Positions 32,879 to 41,734 are shown, counted from the stretch's first letter. The stretch is 64,000 nucleotides of DNA from CAJFUR01 sp904420575 (GCA_965119745.1 OZ221973.1:1302001-1366000); one strand, 5' to 3'. The notes: generated by a model from the letters alone, not told the origin. Numbers and translations: made by a program.

Positions 32879-34468
32879 ATGTCAAAGGGAACCTACTCGT
32901 TCACCACGCCCATCTACTACGTCAACGCGGCCCCGCACCTAGGCACTGCCTACACCACCATCGCGGCCGACACCGTGGCGCGCTACCAGCGCATGAACGG
33001 CTACGACGTCGCGTTCGTCACGGGCATGGACGAGCACGGCCAGAAGGTGGCCGACACGGCTGCCGAGAAGGGCATGACCCCGCAGGACTGGTGCGACTCC
33101 ATGGAGCCGGCCTTCCGCGACGCGTGGGACATGCTCGGCATCACGTACACCGACTTCGTGCGCACCACCGAGCCGCGCCACGCGCGCAGCGTGAAGAAGT
33201 TCTGGCAGGACCTCTACGACAAGGGCTGGTGCTACAAGGGCAGCTACGAGGGCTGGTACTGCGTGCACGAGGAAACGTACTACGCCGAAAGCGACCTGGA
33301 GAAGAACGAGGACGGCGTGTTCGTGTGCCCCGACTGCAAGCGCCCCGTGCAGAAGGCGGGCGGCGAGGAGAACTGGTTCTTCAAGCTCTCCGAGTTCCAA
33401 GAGCCGCTGCTGAAGTTCTACGAGGAGAACCCCGACTTCATCCGCCCCGAAACGCGGCGAAACGAGATCGTGTCGTTCGTGAAAAGCGGCCTGCACGACC
33501 TCTCCATCAGCCGCTCCACGTTCGACTGGGGGGTGCCGCTGCCCTTCGACGAAGGGCACGTGGCCTACGTGTGGGCCGACGCGCTTCTGGCCTACCTCAC
33601 CGGCATCGGCTACGGCGACGAGGGAGAACGCGCCGGCGAGTTCGAGCGCCGCTGGCCCATGCAGTACCACTTCGTGGGCAAGGACATCACGCGTTTCCAT
33701 TGCGTCATCTGGCCGGCCATGCTCATGGCGGCGGGGCTGCCCGTCACGCACACGGTGTTCGGCCACGGCTTTTTGCTCACCAAGGGCGAGAAGATGTCGA
33801 AGTCGAAGGGCAACGCCCTGCGCCCCGCCGACTTGGTGAAGGTGTTCGGCGTGGACGCGTACCGCTACTACTTCATGAGCGACGTGCAGTTCGGCGCCGA
33901 CGGCTCCATCTCGCTGGAGCGCATGGTGCAGGTGTACAACGCCGACTTGGCGAACACGTGGGGCAACCTGGTGAGCCGCGTGTTCAACATGACGAAGAAG
34001 TACTTCGACTCGCAAGTGCCGGAGGTGCCCGCCGAAGTGCTCGCGAAGGAGAACCCGCTGCACGCCATTTCAAACGAGCTGTATAAAGAGTACGACGCCG
34101 CCCTGGGCGCCGCCGACTTCACGCGCGCGGCCGCCGCGGTGCAGAAGCTGGCCAGCCGCGTGAACCTCTATGTGGAGGAAAGCGCGCCGTGGAATCTCGC
34201 GAAGTCCGAGGAAACGGCTGCCGAGCTGGCCGAGGTCATCTACAACGCGCTCGAGGCCATCCGCATCGTCGCGCTGTATATGGCGCCCTTGATGCCGAAC
34301 ACGTCGGCCGAGGTCTTCCGCCGCCTGTCGCTCGGCGACATCGCGGCCGTCACCGACATCGAGGCCGCGACGGCCTGGGGCCGGCTTCCGGCCGGCAACC
34401 ACGTCGAGATCGGCGACCCGCTGTTCCCGCGCCTGAACATGGACGCGGTCGATCTGAGCATGGAGTAG
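32879..34468 (+). CDS. metG: Methionyl-tRNA synthetase
   Basis: 529 residues, class I. It has the HIGH-like PHLGTAY (20-26 region), the zinc-knuckle remnant CPDCKRP and the KMSKS loop KGEKMSKSKGN. The C-terminal anticodon-binding helices are present. It lacks the C-terminal EMAP/tRNA-binding domain, as in the shorter MetG forms. ATG 32879 has AAAAGGAAGC upstream; the in-frame reading from 32825 lacks such a site. Confidence 0.96.
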   Translation: MSKGTYSFTTPIYYVNAAPHLGTAYTTIAADTVARYQRMNGYDVAFVTGMDEHGQKVADTAAEKGMTPQDWCDSMEPAFRDAWDMLGITYTDFVRTTEPRHARSVKKFWQDLYDKGWCYKGSYEGWYCVHEETYYAESDLEKNEDGVFVCPDCKRPVQKAGGEENWFFKLSEFQEPLLKFYEENPDFIRPETRRNEIVSFVKSGLHDLSISRSTFDWGVPLPFDEGHVAYVWADALLAYLTGIGYGDEGERAGEFERRWPMQYHFVGKDITRFHCVIWPAMLMAAGLPVTHTVFGHGFLLTKGEKMSKSKGNALRPADLVKVFGVDAYRYYFMSDVQFGADGSISLERMVQVYNADLANTWGNLVSRVFNMTKKYFDSQVPEVPAEVLAKENPLHAISNELYKEYDAALGAADFTRAAAAVQKLASRVNLYVEESAPWNLAKSEETAAELAEVIYNALEAIRIVALYMAPLMPNTSAEVFRRLSLGDIAAVTDIEAATAWGRLPAGNHVEIGDPLFPRLNMDAVDLSME

Positions 34469-34472
34469 GCTT

Positions 34473-34510
34473 GTTCCGCCGTTCTTCGAACGGCGGAACT
34501 GCTCGACGCC
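34473..34510 (+). repeat. Intergenic hairpin, copy C
   Basis: An 11-bp stem (34473-34483 with 34489-34499) with loop CTTCG sits 4 bases after the metG stop and is followed by TGCTCGACGCC. The stem end GGCGGAAC and the tail match copies at 7877 and 9517. The following 100 bases end TTGGACCAATGAAACCGAAAG, resembling the end of copy B. Confidence 0.55.
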
Positions 34511-34622
34511 GCGAACTGGCGTACCGAAGTGCGCGTCGCTCGAGTCGTCCCACGAGTTCGAACGCTGCAGAAAGTCTCGCTGACTGATTTGGACCAATGA
34601 AACCGAAAGGACGTGACCGCCC

Positions 34623-35771
34623 ATGGTTGGCGAAGATCGGACAGAGCCGGTTTTCCGCGACACGCTGTTCCGACAGAAGCGCAAGAAGGGACAGTACCGC
34701 ATCGTAGACGCCCCCCGATTGGAGGCGCCCGTGGCCGACACGCATGCGCACCTGCAGCTGTTGCCGGATCCGGCCTTAGCGCTAGCGCGGTGCGCGGCGC
34801 ACCGGGTGTCGTTCGTGTGCACCATCGTGGACGCCTACGAGGACGGGGCGACCACGTTCGACGATCTGAAATCGTGGGTCTTCGAAGGTGCGCTCGACGT
34901 GCGCCGGCTCGTGCGCACCTGTTGAGGAGAGCCTTCTCCGTGCGTGCCACGGATTCGCATAGCAACCGGGTGCCACCCGCACAACGCCAAGCACTACGAC
35001 GACGCGTTGGAGGCCGCGCTGCGCGAGCGGCTGGCCGATCCCCGCGTGTGCGCGGTGGGCGAGATAGGGTTGGACTACCACTACGACTTCTCGCCGCGCG
35101 ACGACCAAAGGCAGGCGTTCCGCCGGCAGGTGCGCCTGGCGAAGGAGTGCGGGCTGCCCGTCGTGCTGCACGTGCGCGAGGCGCACGACGAGGCGTTCTC
35201 CCTCATGCAGGAGGAAGGCTTTCCCGAAGCGGGGACGCTTTTGCACTGCTTCAACCTGGACTGGGCGACGCTGGAACCATGGGTGGAGGCCGGCTGTCAC
35301 GTGGCCTTCGGCGGCCCGCTCACGTTCAAGAAGGCCGACGAGGTGCGGGAGGCGGCGTCGAAGGTGCCGCTCGACCGCCTGCTGACGGAAACGGACGCGC
35401 CCTACATGACGCCCGAGCCCATGCGCGGCATGACGTGCGGGCCCGAGCACGTGCTGTTCACGGCCGAACGGCTGGCGGAGGTGCGCGGCTGCGCGCCGGG
35501 ACCGGAGCGGGCAGCTTTCCTGCGTCAGCTTCTGGCGAATGCGCGCGGGTTGCTCGACCGCGACCCGACGCCTTGGCAGCAGGAGGCCGCGCGGCTTTTC
35601 TACGCGGAGGCGTTCGACGAGCTGTTCGCCAAGCCGGGCGTGCCCTACCGCGGCCGCAGCGCGCGGCGCGAGGAAGCGTGCGCGGGCGCCGGGGGTGCCG
35701 GAGACGCGCGCGCGGGCGCCGGGAGCGAAGGGACGGGGAGAGACGACGTGAAGGAGCAGGGACAGGGATGA
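34623..35771 (+). CDS. TatD-family metal-dependent hydrolase with in-frame TGA
   Basis: 382 positions if the TGA at 34923-34925 is read through. The N-terminal part (100 residues) carries the metal-binding DTHAHL motif; the part after the TGA carries GCHPHNAKHY, VGEIGLDYHYD, VVLHVREAHD and TETDAPYMTPEPMRG. Both halves are in the same frame and both are needed for the TIM barrel. The TGA lies in RTC-TGA-GEPSPC, next to cysteine, and a hairpin at 34938-34952 follows. It is either a selenocysteine codon, a nonsense mutation or a base error. ATG 34623 follows AAAGGACG. The stop overlaps the next start (ATGA). Confidence 0.75.
34938..34952 (+). promoter_or_regulatory. SECIS-like hairpin candidate after the TatD TGA
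   Basis: CCGTG-CGTGC-CACGG forms a 5-bp stem with a 5-base loop. The loop has G as its second base, 19 nucleotides after the TGA, which meets the general bacterial SECIS rule of a loop G about 16-37 bases downstream. A second hairpin, GGAGA-GCCT-TCTCC, starts right after the TGA. Confidence 0.35.
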
Positions 35772-36337
35772 ACCGACTGATCATCGTGGGATCGCCGCGG
35801 GTGGACGGGCGCAGCGCGGCGCTTGCCGAGCAGCTGTTCGAGGCGTGCGTCGAGGACTGTCCCGAAGACGAGGTGGCGCTTGCGCCGGTGGCGACCCTGG
35901 ACATCGGGGGGTGCCAGGGATGCGACCTGTGCCGGGAGCCCGACGAGGACGGCGCGCACCGCTGCGTGATCGAGGGCGACGACATGCGGGAGCTCTACGC
36001 GCTCCTGGACGATGCCGACGAGCTGGTGGTGGTCTCGCCGGTGTACTTCGCCGGGCCGCCCGCCCAGCTGAAAGCGCTCCTCGACCGCCTGCAGCCGTAC
36101 TTCTGGTCCGATGCGCGCGCGGACGCGAAGCGGCCTGCCGTGCTGCACGTGGTGGGCGAGGGCGGCGACCCGCACGGCTTCGAGCCTTTGGTGGGCATCG
36201 TGCGCTCCGCGCTCGCGTGCGCCGGCTTCGCGCTTCTGACGGTGTACGACTGGGTAGGCAAGATCGACGGGGACGGCCAGATCACGGCCGAGGCCGACGT
36301 GCGCGACGCCGCCTGCGAGGGGCAGCGCCGTGCCTAG
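35768..36337 (+). CDS. Flavodoxin-family NAD(P)H-dependent oxidoreductase
   Basis: 189 residues with the FMN-binding start LIIVGSPRVDGRSAALAEQ, and VVSPVYFAGPPAQLKALLDR. A cysteine group GGCQGCDLC follows position 50, as in iron-sulfur flavoproteins and related reductases. It overlaps the TatD stop by 4 bases and rsmA by 8, so the three are coupled. The substrate is unknown. Confidence 0.85.
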   Translation: MNRLIIVGSPRVDGRSAALAEQLFEACVEDCPEDEVALAPVATLDIGGCQGCDLCREPDEDGAHRCVIEGDDMRELYALLDDADELVVVSPVYFAGPPAQLKALLDRLQPYFWSDARADAKRPAVLHVVGEGGDPHGFEPLVGIVRSALACAGFALLTVYDWVGKIDGDGQITAEADVRDAACEGQRRA

Positions 36338-37382
36338 CCTCTCTCCGCTTGCGTCTCCGTCCGCCACGCGTGCCGTGCTGGAAGCGCATGGGCTGGCCAC
36401 CAAGAAGGCCCTGGGGCAGAACTTCCTGGTGAACGACGGCGTGTTGCAGAAGATCGTGTCCTTGGCCGACGTGGGCCCTCAAGACGTGGTGCTGGAAGTG
36501 GGGCCGGGCATCGGCACGCTCACCATCGCGCTTCTGAAGCACGCTGCCCGCGTGGTGTCGGTGGAACGCGACGCCGATTTGCCCGCCGTGCTCGCCGACA
36601 CGTGCGCCCCGTGGGCCGACCGGTTCGCGCTGGTGGAGAAGGACGCGCTCGCACTCGCCGAGGACGACGTGCGGGCGGCGCTGGCAGGCGTGGCGACGTC
36701 CCCGGCCGAGCGGGCGGACAAGGCAGGGGGGCTTATAGGCAAACCCGACGCACCGGCGGGCAAGCCTGACGTGATTATGGGCGGGTCTATTGGAGAGGCG
36801 GGAGCATTGGTGAACGCGTCCGGGCTTGTGGGCATGCCGAACAAGTTCGTGGCCAACCTTCCCTACGCCGTGGCCGCCACGCTCGTGCTCGACTATTTCC
36901 AGCGGTTCGCCTGGCTGGAGAGCGCCACGGTCATGGTGCAGAAGGAAGTGGCCGACCGCATGGCGGCGCATCCGGGATCGAAGGACTACGGGGCCTTCAC
37001 GGTGAAGCTTACGCTGTACGCGCGCCCGAGCGGCCGGTTCGCGGTGGGCCCGAACAACTTCTTGCCGCCGCCGCGCGTGGATTCCGCCGTGCTGCGCCTC
37101 GACCGCTGCACGCCGCTCGACGAGGTGGGCCGTCCTCTCGACGCCGTCGTGGTGCGGGCGGCCGCGACCATGGCCGACGCCGCGTTCGCAAACCGTCGCA
37201 AGACGCTGGCCAATTCGTGCAAGACCTACTTCGCCGGCAAGGGCGACCAGGGCGTCCGCGTCGCCGCCGCACTGCCGCACCTGTTCGAGCAGGCGTCCGT
37301 CGATCCACGGCTGAGGGGCGAGGCGCTGCAGACCGCCGACTTCGTCCGCCTGGGCAGGGCGCTTGTCGATCTGGGAGGATAG
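36330..37382 (+). CDS. rsmA: 16S rRNA (adenine-1518/1519-N6)-dimethyltransferase
   Basis: 350 residues against about 275 for usual RsmA/KsgA. The SAM site EVGPGIG (56-62), the acidic end of the ribose-binding strand, and NLPY (176-179) are intact. A Gly/Ala-rich insertion of about 45-50 residues (121-169) lies between the DAL block and the NLPY strand. It dimethylates two adenines in the 16S helix 45 loop. GTG 36330 overlaps the flavodoxin gene. The neighbouring veg gene repeats a gene order known in Bacillus. Confidence 0.92.
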   Translation: MPSLSPLASPSATRAVLEAHGLATKKALGQNFLVNDGVLQKIVSLADVGPQDVVLEVGPGIGTLTIALLKHAARVVSVERDADLPAVLADTCAPWADRFALVEKDALALAEDDVRAALAGVATSPAERADKAGGLIGKPDAPAGKPDVIMGGSIGEAGALVNASGLVGMPNKFVANLPYAVAATLVLDYFQRFAWLESATVMVQKEVADRMAAHPGSKDYGAFTVKLTLYARPSGRFAVGPNNFLPPPRVDSAVLRLDRCTPLDEVGRPLDAVVVRAAATMADAAFANRRKTLANSCKTYFAGKGDQGVRVAAALPHLFEQASVDPRLRGEALQTADFVRLGRALVDLGG

Positions 37383-37625
37383 GGCAGGAAGCGCGTGCGG
37401 CCTGGCGAGGCGCGGTCCCATCGTGGCGGGTCCGCGTCCTGGGCCACGGTTTGGCTGTGCTTTCTCAGGCAAGACGATCACTGCATTCAACGTGAAGTTG
37501 TGGCTTCCAATCGACAATTTCCCAGTTCACGAACGAGCGCGCTCGCATCGTCGCCAAATGGTATCGAAATCGTTACAGTATTGGGGAGCGTCCGTGCAGA
37601 TTCTGTAGAGTATTGACGGGCGTGG

Positions 37626-37631
37626 TATAAT
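37626..37631 (+). promoter_or_regulatory. -10 element for veg
   Basis: TATAAT lies 48 bases before the veg start in a region of about 300 bases with no gene. No clear -35 at 17 bases. A TTGACG is present but only 7 bases upstream. Confidence 0.5.
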
Positions 37632-37678
37632 TCCAGGCTGTTATCTGTATGCGGTACTACACGCGAGAAAGAGTGAGC

Positions 37679-38017
37679 ATGGATTTAGCCAAACAAGCCA
37701 AAATCGTCGACTCCATTCATGATACGTTACATGACTTCGTCGGTCAACGCTTGAAGGTGCGCGCCAACATGGGACGGTCAAAAATCGTCGAGAGCGAAGG
37801 CGTGCTCATGCAGGTGCACCCGCAGCTGTTCATCATGGAAGTCGACCGCAAGCGCGGCCGCACGGCTCGTCAGTCCTACCAGTACGTCGACGTCCTCACC
37901 GGCATGGTGGAGCTGTCGCAGAACGGCGAGCCGCTGTTCGAGCCCTTCATCGAAGAGACTCCGCTGCCGGGCATGGAGAAGTCCGAAGACCTGCTGGAGG
38001 AAAAGGTCCTGTCGTAG
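37679..38017 (+). CDS. veg: Veg-family protein
   Basis: 112 residues. GQRLKVRANMGRSKIVESEGVLMQVHPQLFIMEVD followed by SYQYVDVLTGMVEL is the Veg (PF06257) pattern; Bacillus Veg is 86 residues, and here the C-terminus is about 25 residues longer and acidic. Its function is not settled, with links to biofilm formation in Bacillus. ATG 37679 is preferred over 37649 because the family similarity begins just after it. Confidence 0.88.
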   Translation: MDLAKQAKIVDSIHDTLHDFVGQRLKVRANMGRSKIVESEGVLMQVHPQLFIMEVDRKRGRTARQSYQYVDVLTGMVELSQNGEPLFEPFIEETPLPGMEKSEDLLEEKVLS

Positions 38018-38232
38018 GGTCGTCGCGAGGCCCTTGCCGCGAGGTTCCAGGTTGCAGGACCGCCAGAGCGCCAGAGCGCCAGAGCGCATGTGCGCCTCTC
38101 TTGACGGATGTGCCCATGCCCCGAAGGCGGCGCTTCAAGACGAGGGCCAGGGCAACGGCGCTCTTCGTCCGATGGATTTGCCGGTCGGAGGCATGCCTGC
38201 TCGTGCATTGTGTGCATTTGCAGAATGAGGGT

Positions 38233-38261
38233 TTGACAAACGCCCGAGCAAACGGCAAAAT
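38233..38261 (+). promoter_or_regulatory. Promoter of tRNA-Ala
   Basis: A perfect TTGACA (38233-38238), a 17-base spacer and CAAAAT (about 38256-38261) lie 29 bases before the tRNA. Just upstream (38057-38085) the octamer CCAGAGCG-like unit is repeated three times. Confidence 0.6.
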
Positions 38262-38290
38262 AATACCTCGCGCGACAGCGCACCATACGT

Positions 38291-38366
38291 GGGGATGTAG
38301 CTCAGCTGGGAGAGCATCACGTTCGCAACGTGGGGGTCGTGGGTTCGAATCCCATCATCTCCACCA
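38291..38366 (+). tRNA. tRNA-Ala (anticodon CGC)
   Basis: 76 nucleotides with CCA encoded. The acceptor GGGGATG pairs with CATCTCC and has the G3-U70 pair that identifies alanine tRNA. The D arm GCTC/GAGC, the anticodon loop TTCGCAA and the T loop TTCGAAT are all intact. Confidence 0.97.
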
Positions 38367-38377
38367 CGTAAACTCGA

Positions 38378-38414
38378 TCGGGGGCCGGAAGCAAAGCTTC
38401 CGGCCCCCGATTTA
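38378..38414 (+). terminator. tRNA terminator
   Basis: A 15-bp GC-rich stem (38378-38392 with 38396-38410) with loop AAA is followed by TTTA. The next 380 bases, to 38795, hold no gene that can be supported. Confidence 0.85.
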
Positions 38415-38795
38415 CGTCAACGCCTTCTGGCTCTCTATCTGGAGTCTTTCGTCCCACAGCTCCTGCGCCATCCGGCACCCGACCTCGGGGACGACATCGG
38501 GCTTCGCTTCGCCTTTCGCGAACGACTGAGTCGCTGCGCCCCTGCATGCGTCGTCGCGAAGACGAGCGCGGCCAAGTACGCAGCTGCCGATGCGTTATTT
38601 TCCGCGGTTCAAGCCCCTTATGGGCAGTGTTTCAAGAAGACTCGTAAAAAGGGAATCGACAATATGCTTGAACAGGGGAAACGTTGTTGTGACAAAAGGC
38701 GTGTCCCGCCACTTGCCCCGAATCTGTCTCGTATGATCCATCTCGTCGCCAATCCGCCTGACCCGCCCAGCGAGTCGATCGTAAGGAGCCCTCCC

Positions 38796-39473
38796 ATGAA
38801 ATCCATTCTCGTAGCCCTCACCAACACCCCTACGTACGGGGAGAAGAACGCCGCCACCGGATTGTGGCTGGGGGAAGCCGCAGAGTTCGTGGACGAAGTG
38901 GGGAAACGCGGTTATGCGGTGGACTACGTGAGCCCGCAGGGAGGATACGTGCCTCTCGATCCTCGCAGCATGAAGCGCACCTACGCCGATGCCGCCACGT
39001 TCGCGTTGTATCGCTCGCAAGACTTCCAGGAACGCGCCCTCGCGCGTTCGATGCGCCCCGACGACGTGGAAGCGGAAAAGTACGCTGCGCTGTACTACAC
39101 GGGTGGCCATGGAGTGATGTGGGACTTCCCCGGCAGCGAGGGCTTGGCGCGGCTGTGCCTCCAGATATATCACGGAGGCGGCTACCTCGCCTCCGTGTGC
39201 CATGGCATCGCCGGGCTCCTGTTCGTGCAGGACGGAGGCCGCTATCTTGTCGAGGGCAAGAACATCACGGGCTTCACCACGTCGGAGGAATACCTGAGCG
39301 GCCACGGTGCCGACATTCCTTTCTGGAACGAGGACGTGGCGAAGGAGCACGGGGCCGTGTTCCATAAAAAGCGCCCGTTCGCCCCGTACGCCATTCAGGA
39401 CGGCAGGATCGTCACCGGCCAGAATCCCGAATCGCCGCGTGCGGTGGCGCGCCTGCTGCTGCAGAGCCTGTAG
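38796..39473 (+). CDS. DJ-1/PfpI-family class I glutamine amidotransferase-like protein
   Basis: 225 residues. The nucleophile elbow is SVCHGIAGLL, and the upstream TGGHGVMWDFP matches the Hsp31-like branch of DJ-1/PfpI proteins. The branch includes glyoxalase III, deglycase and chaperone activities, so the exact role is open. ATG 38796 has TAAGGAG upstream; the reading from 38664 adds a non-conserved leader. Confidence 0.87.
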   Translation: MKSILVALTNTPTYGEKNAATGLWLGEAAEFVDEVGKRGYAVDYVSPQGGYVPLDPRSMKRTYADAATFALYRSQDFQERALARSMRPDDVEAEKYAALYYTGGHGVMWDFPGSEGLARLCLQIYHGGGYLASVCHGIAGLLFVQDGGRYLVEGKNITGFTTSEEYLSGHGADIPFWNEDVAKEHGAVFHKKRPFAPYAIQDGRIVTGQNPESPRAVARLLLQSL

Positions 39474-39640
39474 CGCCGAAAAGCTGCTCGCAGGACAGCG
39501 TGCCCACCTGGTGCTCGCACGTGTTCCCTTGTCCGTCGGCGCAATGGTTCAGGCGGTGGGCCGAACTTCGTCGTGGCCTACTCGCATGACCAGGCGGTAG
39601 CGGCTCCAAATCAAAAGGTCGCATCGTGTGGCCTTTCGGT

Positions 39641-39680
39641 CCCTCCCTCCCTCCCTCCCTCCCTCCCTCCCTCCCTCCCT
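39641..39680. repeat. (CCCT)10 tetranucleotide microsatellite
   Basis: Exactly ten uninterrupted CCCT units. The complementary strand reads (AGGG)10 and could fold into a G-quadruplex. Slipped-strand length change is likely. It lies about 280 bases before nrfA. Confidence 0.95.
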
Positions 39681-39823
39681 CGTGTCAAAACGCGAACGTG
39701 ACGGTTTCGGTTTCCGCTTCCTCGGGATGCGCACCGTATTCTAGGCAGAGGCTCGACCGCTTCTGCCTGCCGCTTGGGCCAAGGCGGGAGACAAGGGCAC
39801 GGCGACCCAAGGAGGTGACAAGA

Positions 39824-39898
39824 GTGCAGGTCGGAGGCAATGAGGGTTTTTCCCTGTCATTTGCTCTCGCAATACCCCTTATCCGAGCGGTCAAGTAA
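39824..39898 (+). CDS. Possible 24-residue leader peptide before nrfA
   Basis: GTG 39824 is preceded at ideal spacing by AAGGAGGTGA (39809-39818), a near-full complement of the 16S rRNA 3' end. The peptide, about MQVGGNEGFSLSFALAIPLI plus RAVK, has a short hydrophobic stretch. It ends 61 bases before nrfA. It could be a regulatory leader or a small membrane peptide. Expression is not known. Confidence 0.35.
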   Translation: MQVGGNEGFSLSFALAIPLIRAVK

Positions 39899-39959
39899 TC
39901 CATCCTTGCAAAAAAAGTGTATATTTCGTGGAGGAGAGACCGAAGGGAGGAGATTGTTC

Positions 39960-41267
39960 ATGAAAAACAAGAAAGTGGCTCTTTGGACCGCATCTCTGTG
40001 TTCTGTCGCGCTGGTCATGGGCTTGGTCGCCTGTGCCCCGCAGCAGTCGGGCACCGAGAAGCCGAAGGACGAGCCGCAACAGCAGCAGGTGGAGACCCCT
40101 GCCGCAGACGAGTACGGCGTGGTCACGGCCGATTCCTGGAAGGACGCCTACCCGAACCAGTACGCGACCTACAAGGAGAACGAGGCCAACTCGCCGGATT
40201 CCGGCAAGCACAACTACCTGGAGCTGTATCCCGCGCTGAACACCATGTACAAGGGCTACGCGTTCGCTCTGGGCTACGACGAGGCGTCGAGCCACCTGTA
40301 CACGCTCAAGAGCGTGTCCGAGACGCCCCGCACCACGCAGAAGGAGCAGATGGCGAACTGCATCACGTGCAAGACCCCGCAGTTCACGCGCTTGGTCGAG
40401 ACCGAGGGCGACGAGGTCTACACGCGCAAGTTCAACGACACCATCGGCCAGTTCACCGAGCCCATCAGCTGCTACAACTGCCATGAGAACGACCCGCAGA
40501 CGCTGAACGTCACCGGCCAGTACTTCGTGAAGTCGCTCGGCCCTGACTACGGCGAAGACAGCGCCGCCCCCATGGGCGCGCAGGTGTGCGGCCAGTGCCA
40601 CAACGAGTACTACTTCGATCCGGAGACCAAGGTCACCTCGAACCCTTACACGGGCCTTGAGGCCATGACGCCGGACGCCATCCTTGCCTACTACGACGAG
40701 ATGGGCTTCAAGGACTGGGCGCACAAGGACACGCTTGCTCCCATGATCAAGGTGCAGCATCCCGAGTTCGAGACCATCTACGGCGGCAAGCAGACCAACA
40801 TGGCCAAGCAGGGCTACAGCTGCTCCGACTGCCACATGGGCAAGGCCACCGCGGAAGACGGCACGGAATACACCTCGCACAACTGGATCAGCCCGCTCGA
40901 GAACCAGGAGTTGCTGGACAGCACCTGCTCTTCGTGCCACACCGACCTGAAAGGCCAGGTTGCCGCATGGCAGGCCGAGGAAGAAGAGCGCGTGACCGCC
41001 ATCAGCGAGAAGATCGAGGACATGACCAACAAGATCGCGGCGAAGTACGCCGACGAGATCTCGGCCATCAAGGCCGCGGAAGAGGCCGGCAACACGCAGG
41101 CTCCCTCCGAAGAGCTGGCGGCCCTTCAGAAGCTTCAGCGCAACGCGCAGTTCTACTGGGACTTCGTGATGGTCGAGAACAGCGAGGGCGTGCATAATCC
41201 CGAGCTGACCATGGAGACTTTGGACAAGGCCGAAGCTGCCGCCGACGAAGCGTTGGCAATGCTCTAA
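39960..41267 (+). CDS. nrfA: Ammonia-forming cytochrome c nitrite reductase
   Basis: 435 residues. The lipoprotein signal has lipobox LVAC (C25), an anchoring mode suited to a Gram-positive. The active-site haem motif is CITCK (134-138), with lysine in place of histidine as in classical NrfA, followed by four CxxCH motifs (CYNCH, CGQCH, CSDCH, CSSCH). It reduces nitrite to ammonium with six electrons on the outer face of the membrane. ATG 39960 has GGGAGGAG upstream. The likely electron donor is the pentaheme protein encoded 467 bases downstream. Confidence 0.95.
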   Translation: MKNKKVALWTASLCSVALVMGLVACAPQQSGTEKPKDEPQQQQVETPAADEYGVVTADSWKDAYPNQYATYKENEANSPDSGKHNYLELYPALNTMYKGYAFALGYDEASSHLYTLKSVSETPRTTQKEQMANCITCKTPQFTRLVETEGDEVYTRKFNDTIGQFTEPISCYNCHENDPQTLNVTGQYFVKSLGPDYGEDSAAPMGAQVCGQCHNEYYFDPETKVTSNPYTGLEAMTPDAILAYYDEMGFKDWAHKDTLAPMIKVQHPEFETIYGGKQTNMAKQGYSCSDCHMGKATAEDGTEYTSHNWISPLENQELLDSTCSSCHTDLKGQVAAWQAEEEERVTAISEKIEDMTNKIAAKYADEISAIKAAEEAGNTQAPSEELAALQKLQRNAQFYWDFVMVENSEGVHNPELTMETLDKAEAAADEALAML

Positions 41268-41734
41268 GACAGGCACCCACGTCTCTCCGTGCCACCGGAA
41301 GGGGAAGCGCAAGCTTCCCCTTCCCCTATAAGGCGCGACGCAGGTACGTAAAGGGCTCGGGTTGCGGCACGGTAAGGCGCGGTCTCGCGTCCGCGACGTT
41401 CCCGAAAGGCATACGGTGGCGGTGCTCGTGGCAAGGAGACGGCCGGGACGCAGGCATCGCGTGTGTGCATTGGCTGCCAGAAGCGGTTGTTCGCCGGGCG
41501 GACACTCCCTCTCCGCCCGGGCGGATTCCTGCTTCGGCGAAAGGGCGCGGAAGGCGGCGTTTTCACGAGGAATTCACGGGATTTTCCGTTAATTCCCCCC
41601 AAATGGGTGATAGGTTTTTTGTCGCTTGACCGCTACTATGCTTGTGGTAATGTGTTCCTGCTCTCGTTTGCGGCATGGTTGTCGCGGCATGGCGGGAGCG
41701 AAGCATCGAGTAGACGTGAAAGGGGGTAAGAAGA
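41268..41734. promoter_or_regulatory. Terminator and promoter between nrfA and the pentaheme gene
   Basis: A hairpin with a 12-bp stem and GCAA tetraloop (41297-41324) follows nrfA. A promoter TTGACC (41626-41631), 16 bases, TAATGT (41648-41653) precedes the pentaheme gene. The two genes may therefore be transcribed separately. No gene seen between. Confidence 0.55.

Larger units (their letters stand above)
39474..39959. promoter_or_regulatory. Region upstream of nrfA
   Basis: 486 bases containing a (CCCT)10 microsatellite, a 24-codon open frame with a perfect ribosome site, and a -10-like TATATT (39920-39925). There is no FNR-type TTGAT-N4-ATCAA box. Confidence 0.4.

Noticed and set aside
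34473..34622. T-box riboswitch before the TatD gene or after metG
   Set aside because: The conserved T-box sequence (GGTGGTACC-like) is absent, and the gene downstream is not an amino acid gene.
34613..35767. Alternative frame across the TatD gene running into the flavodoxin gene
   Set aside because: Only the part from 35768 has protein-family similarity. The TatD motifs are in the other frame.
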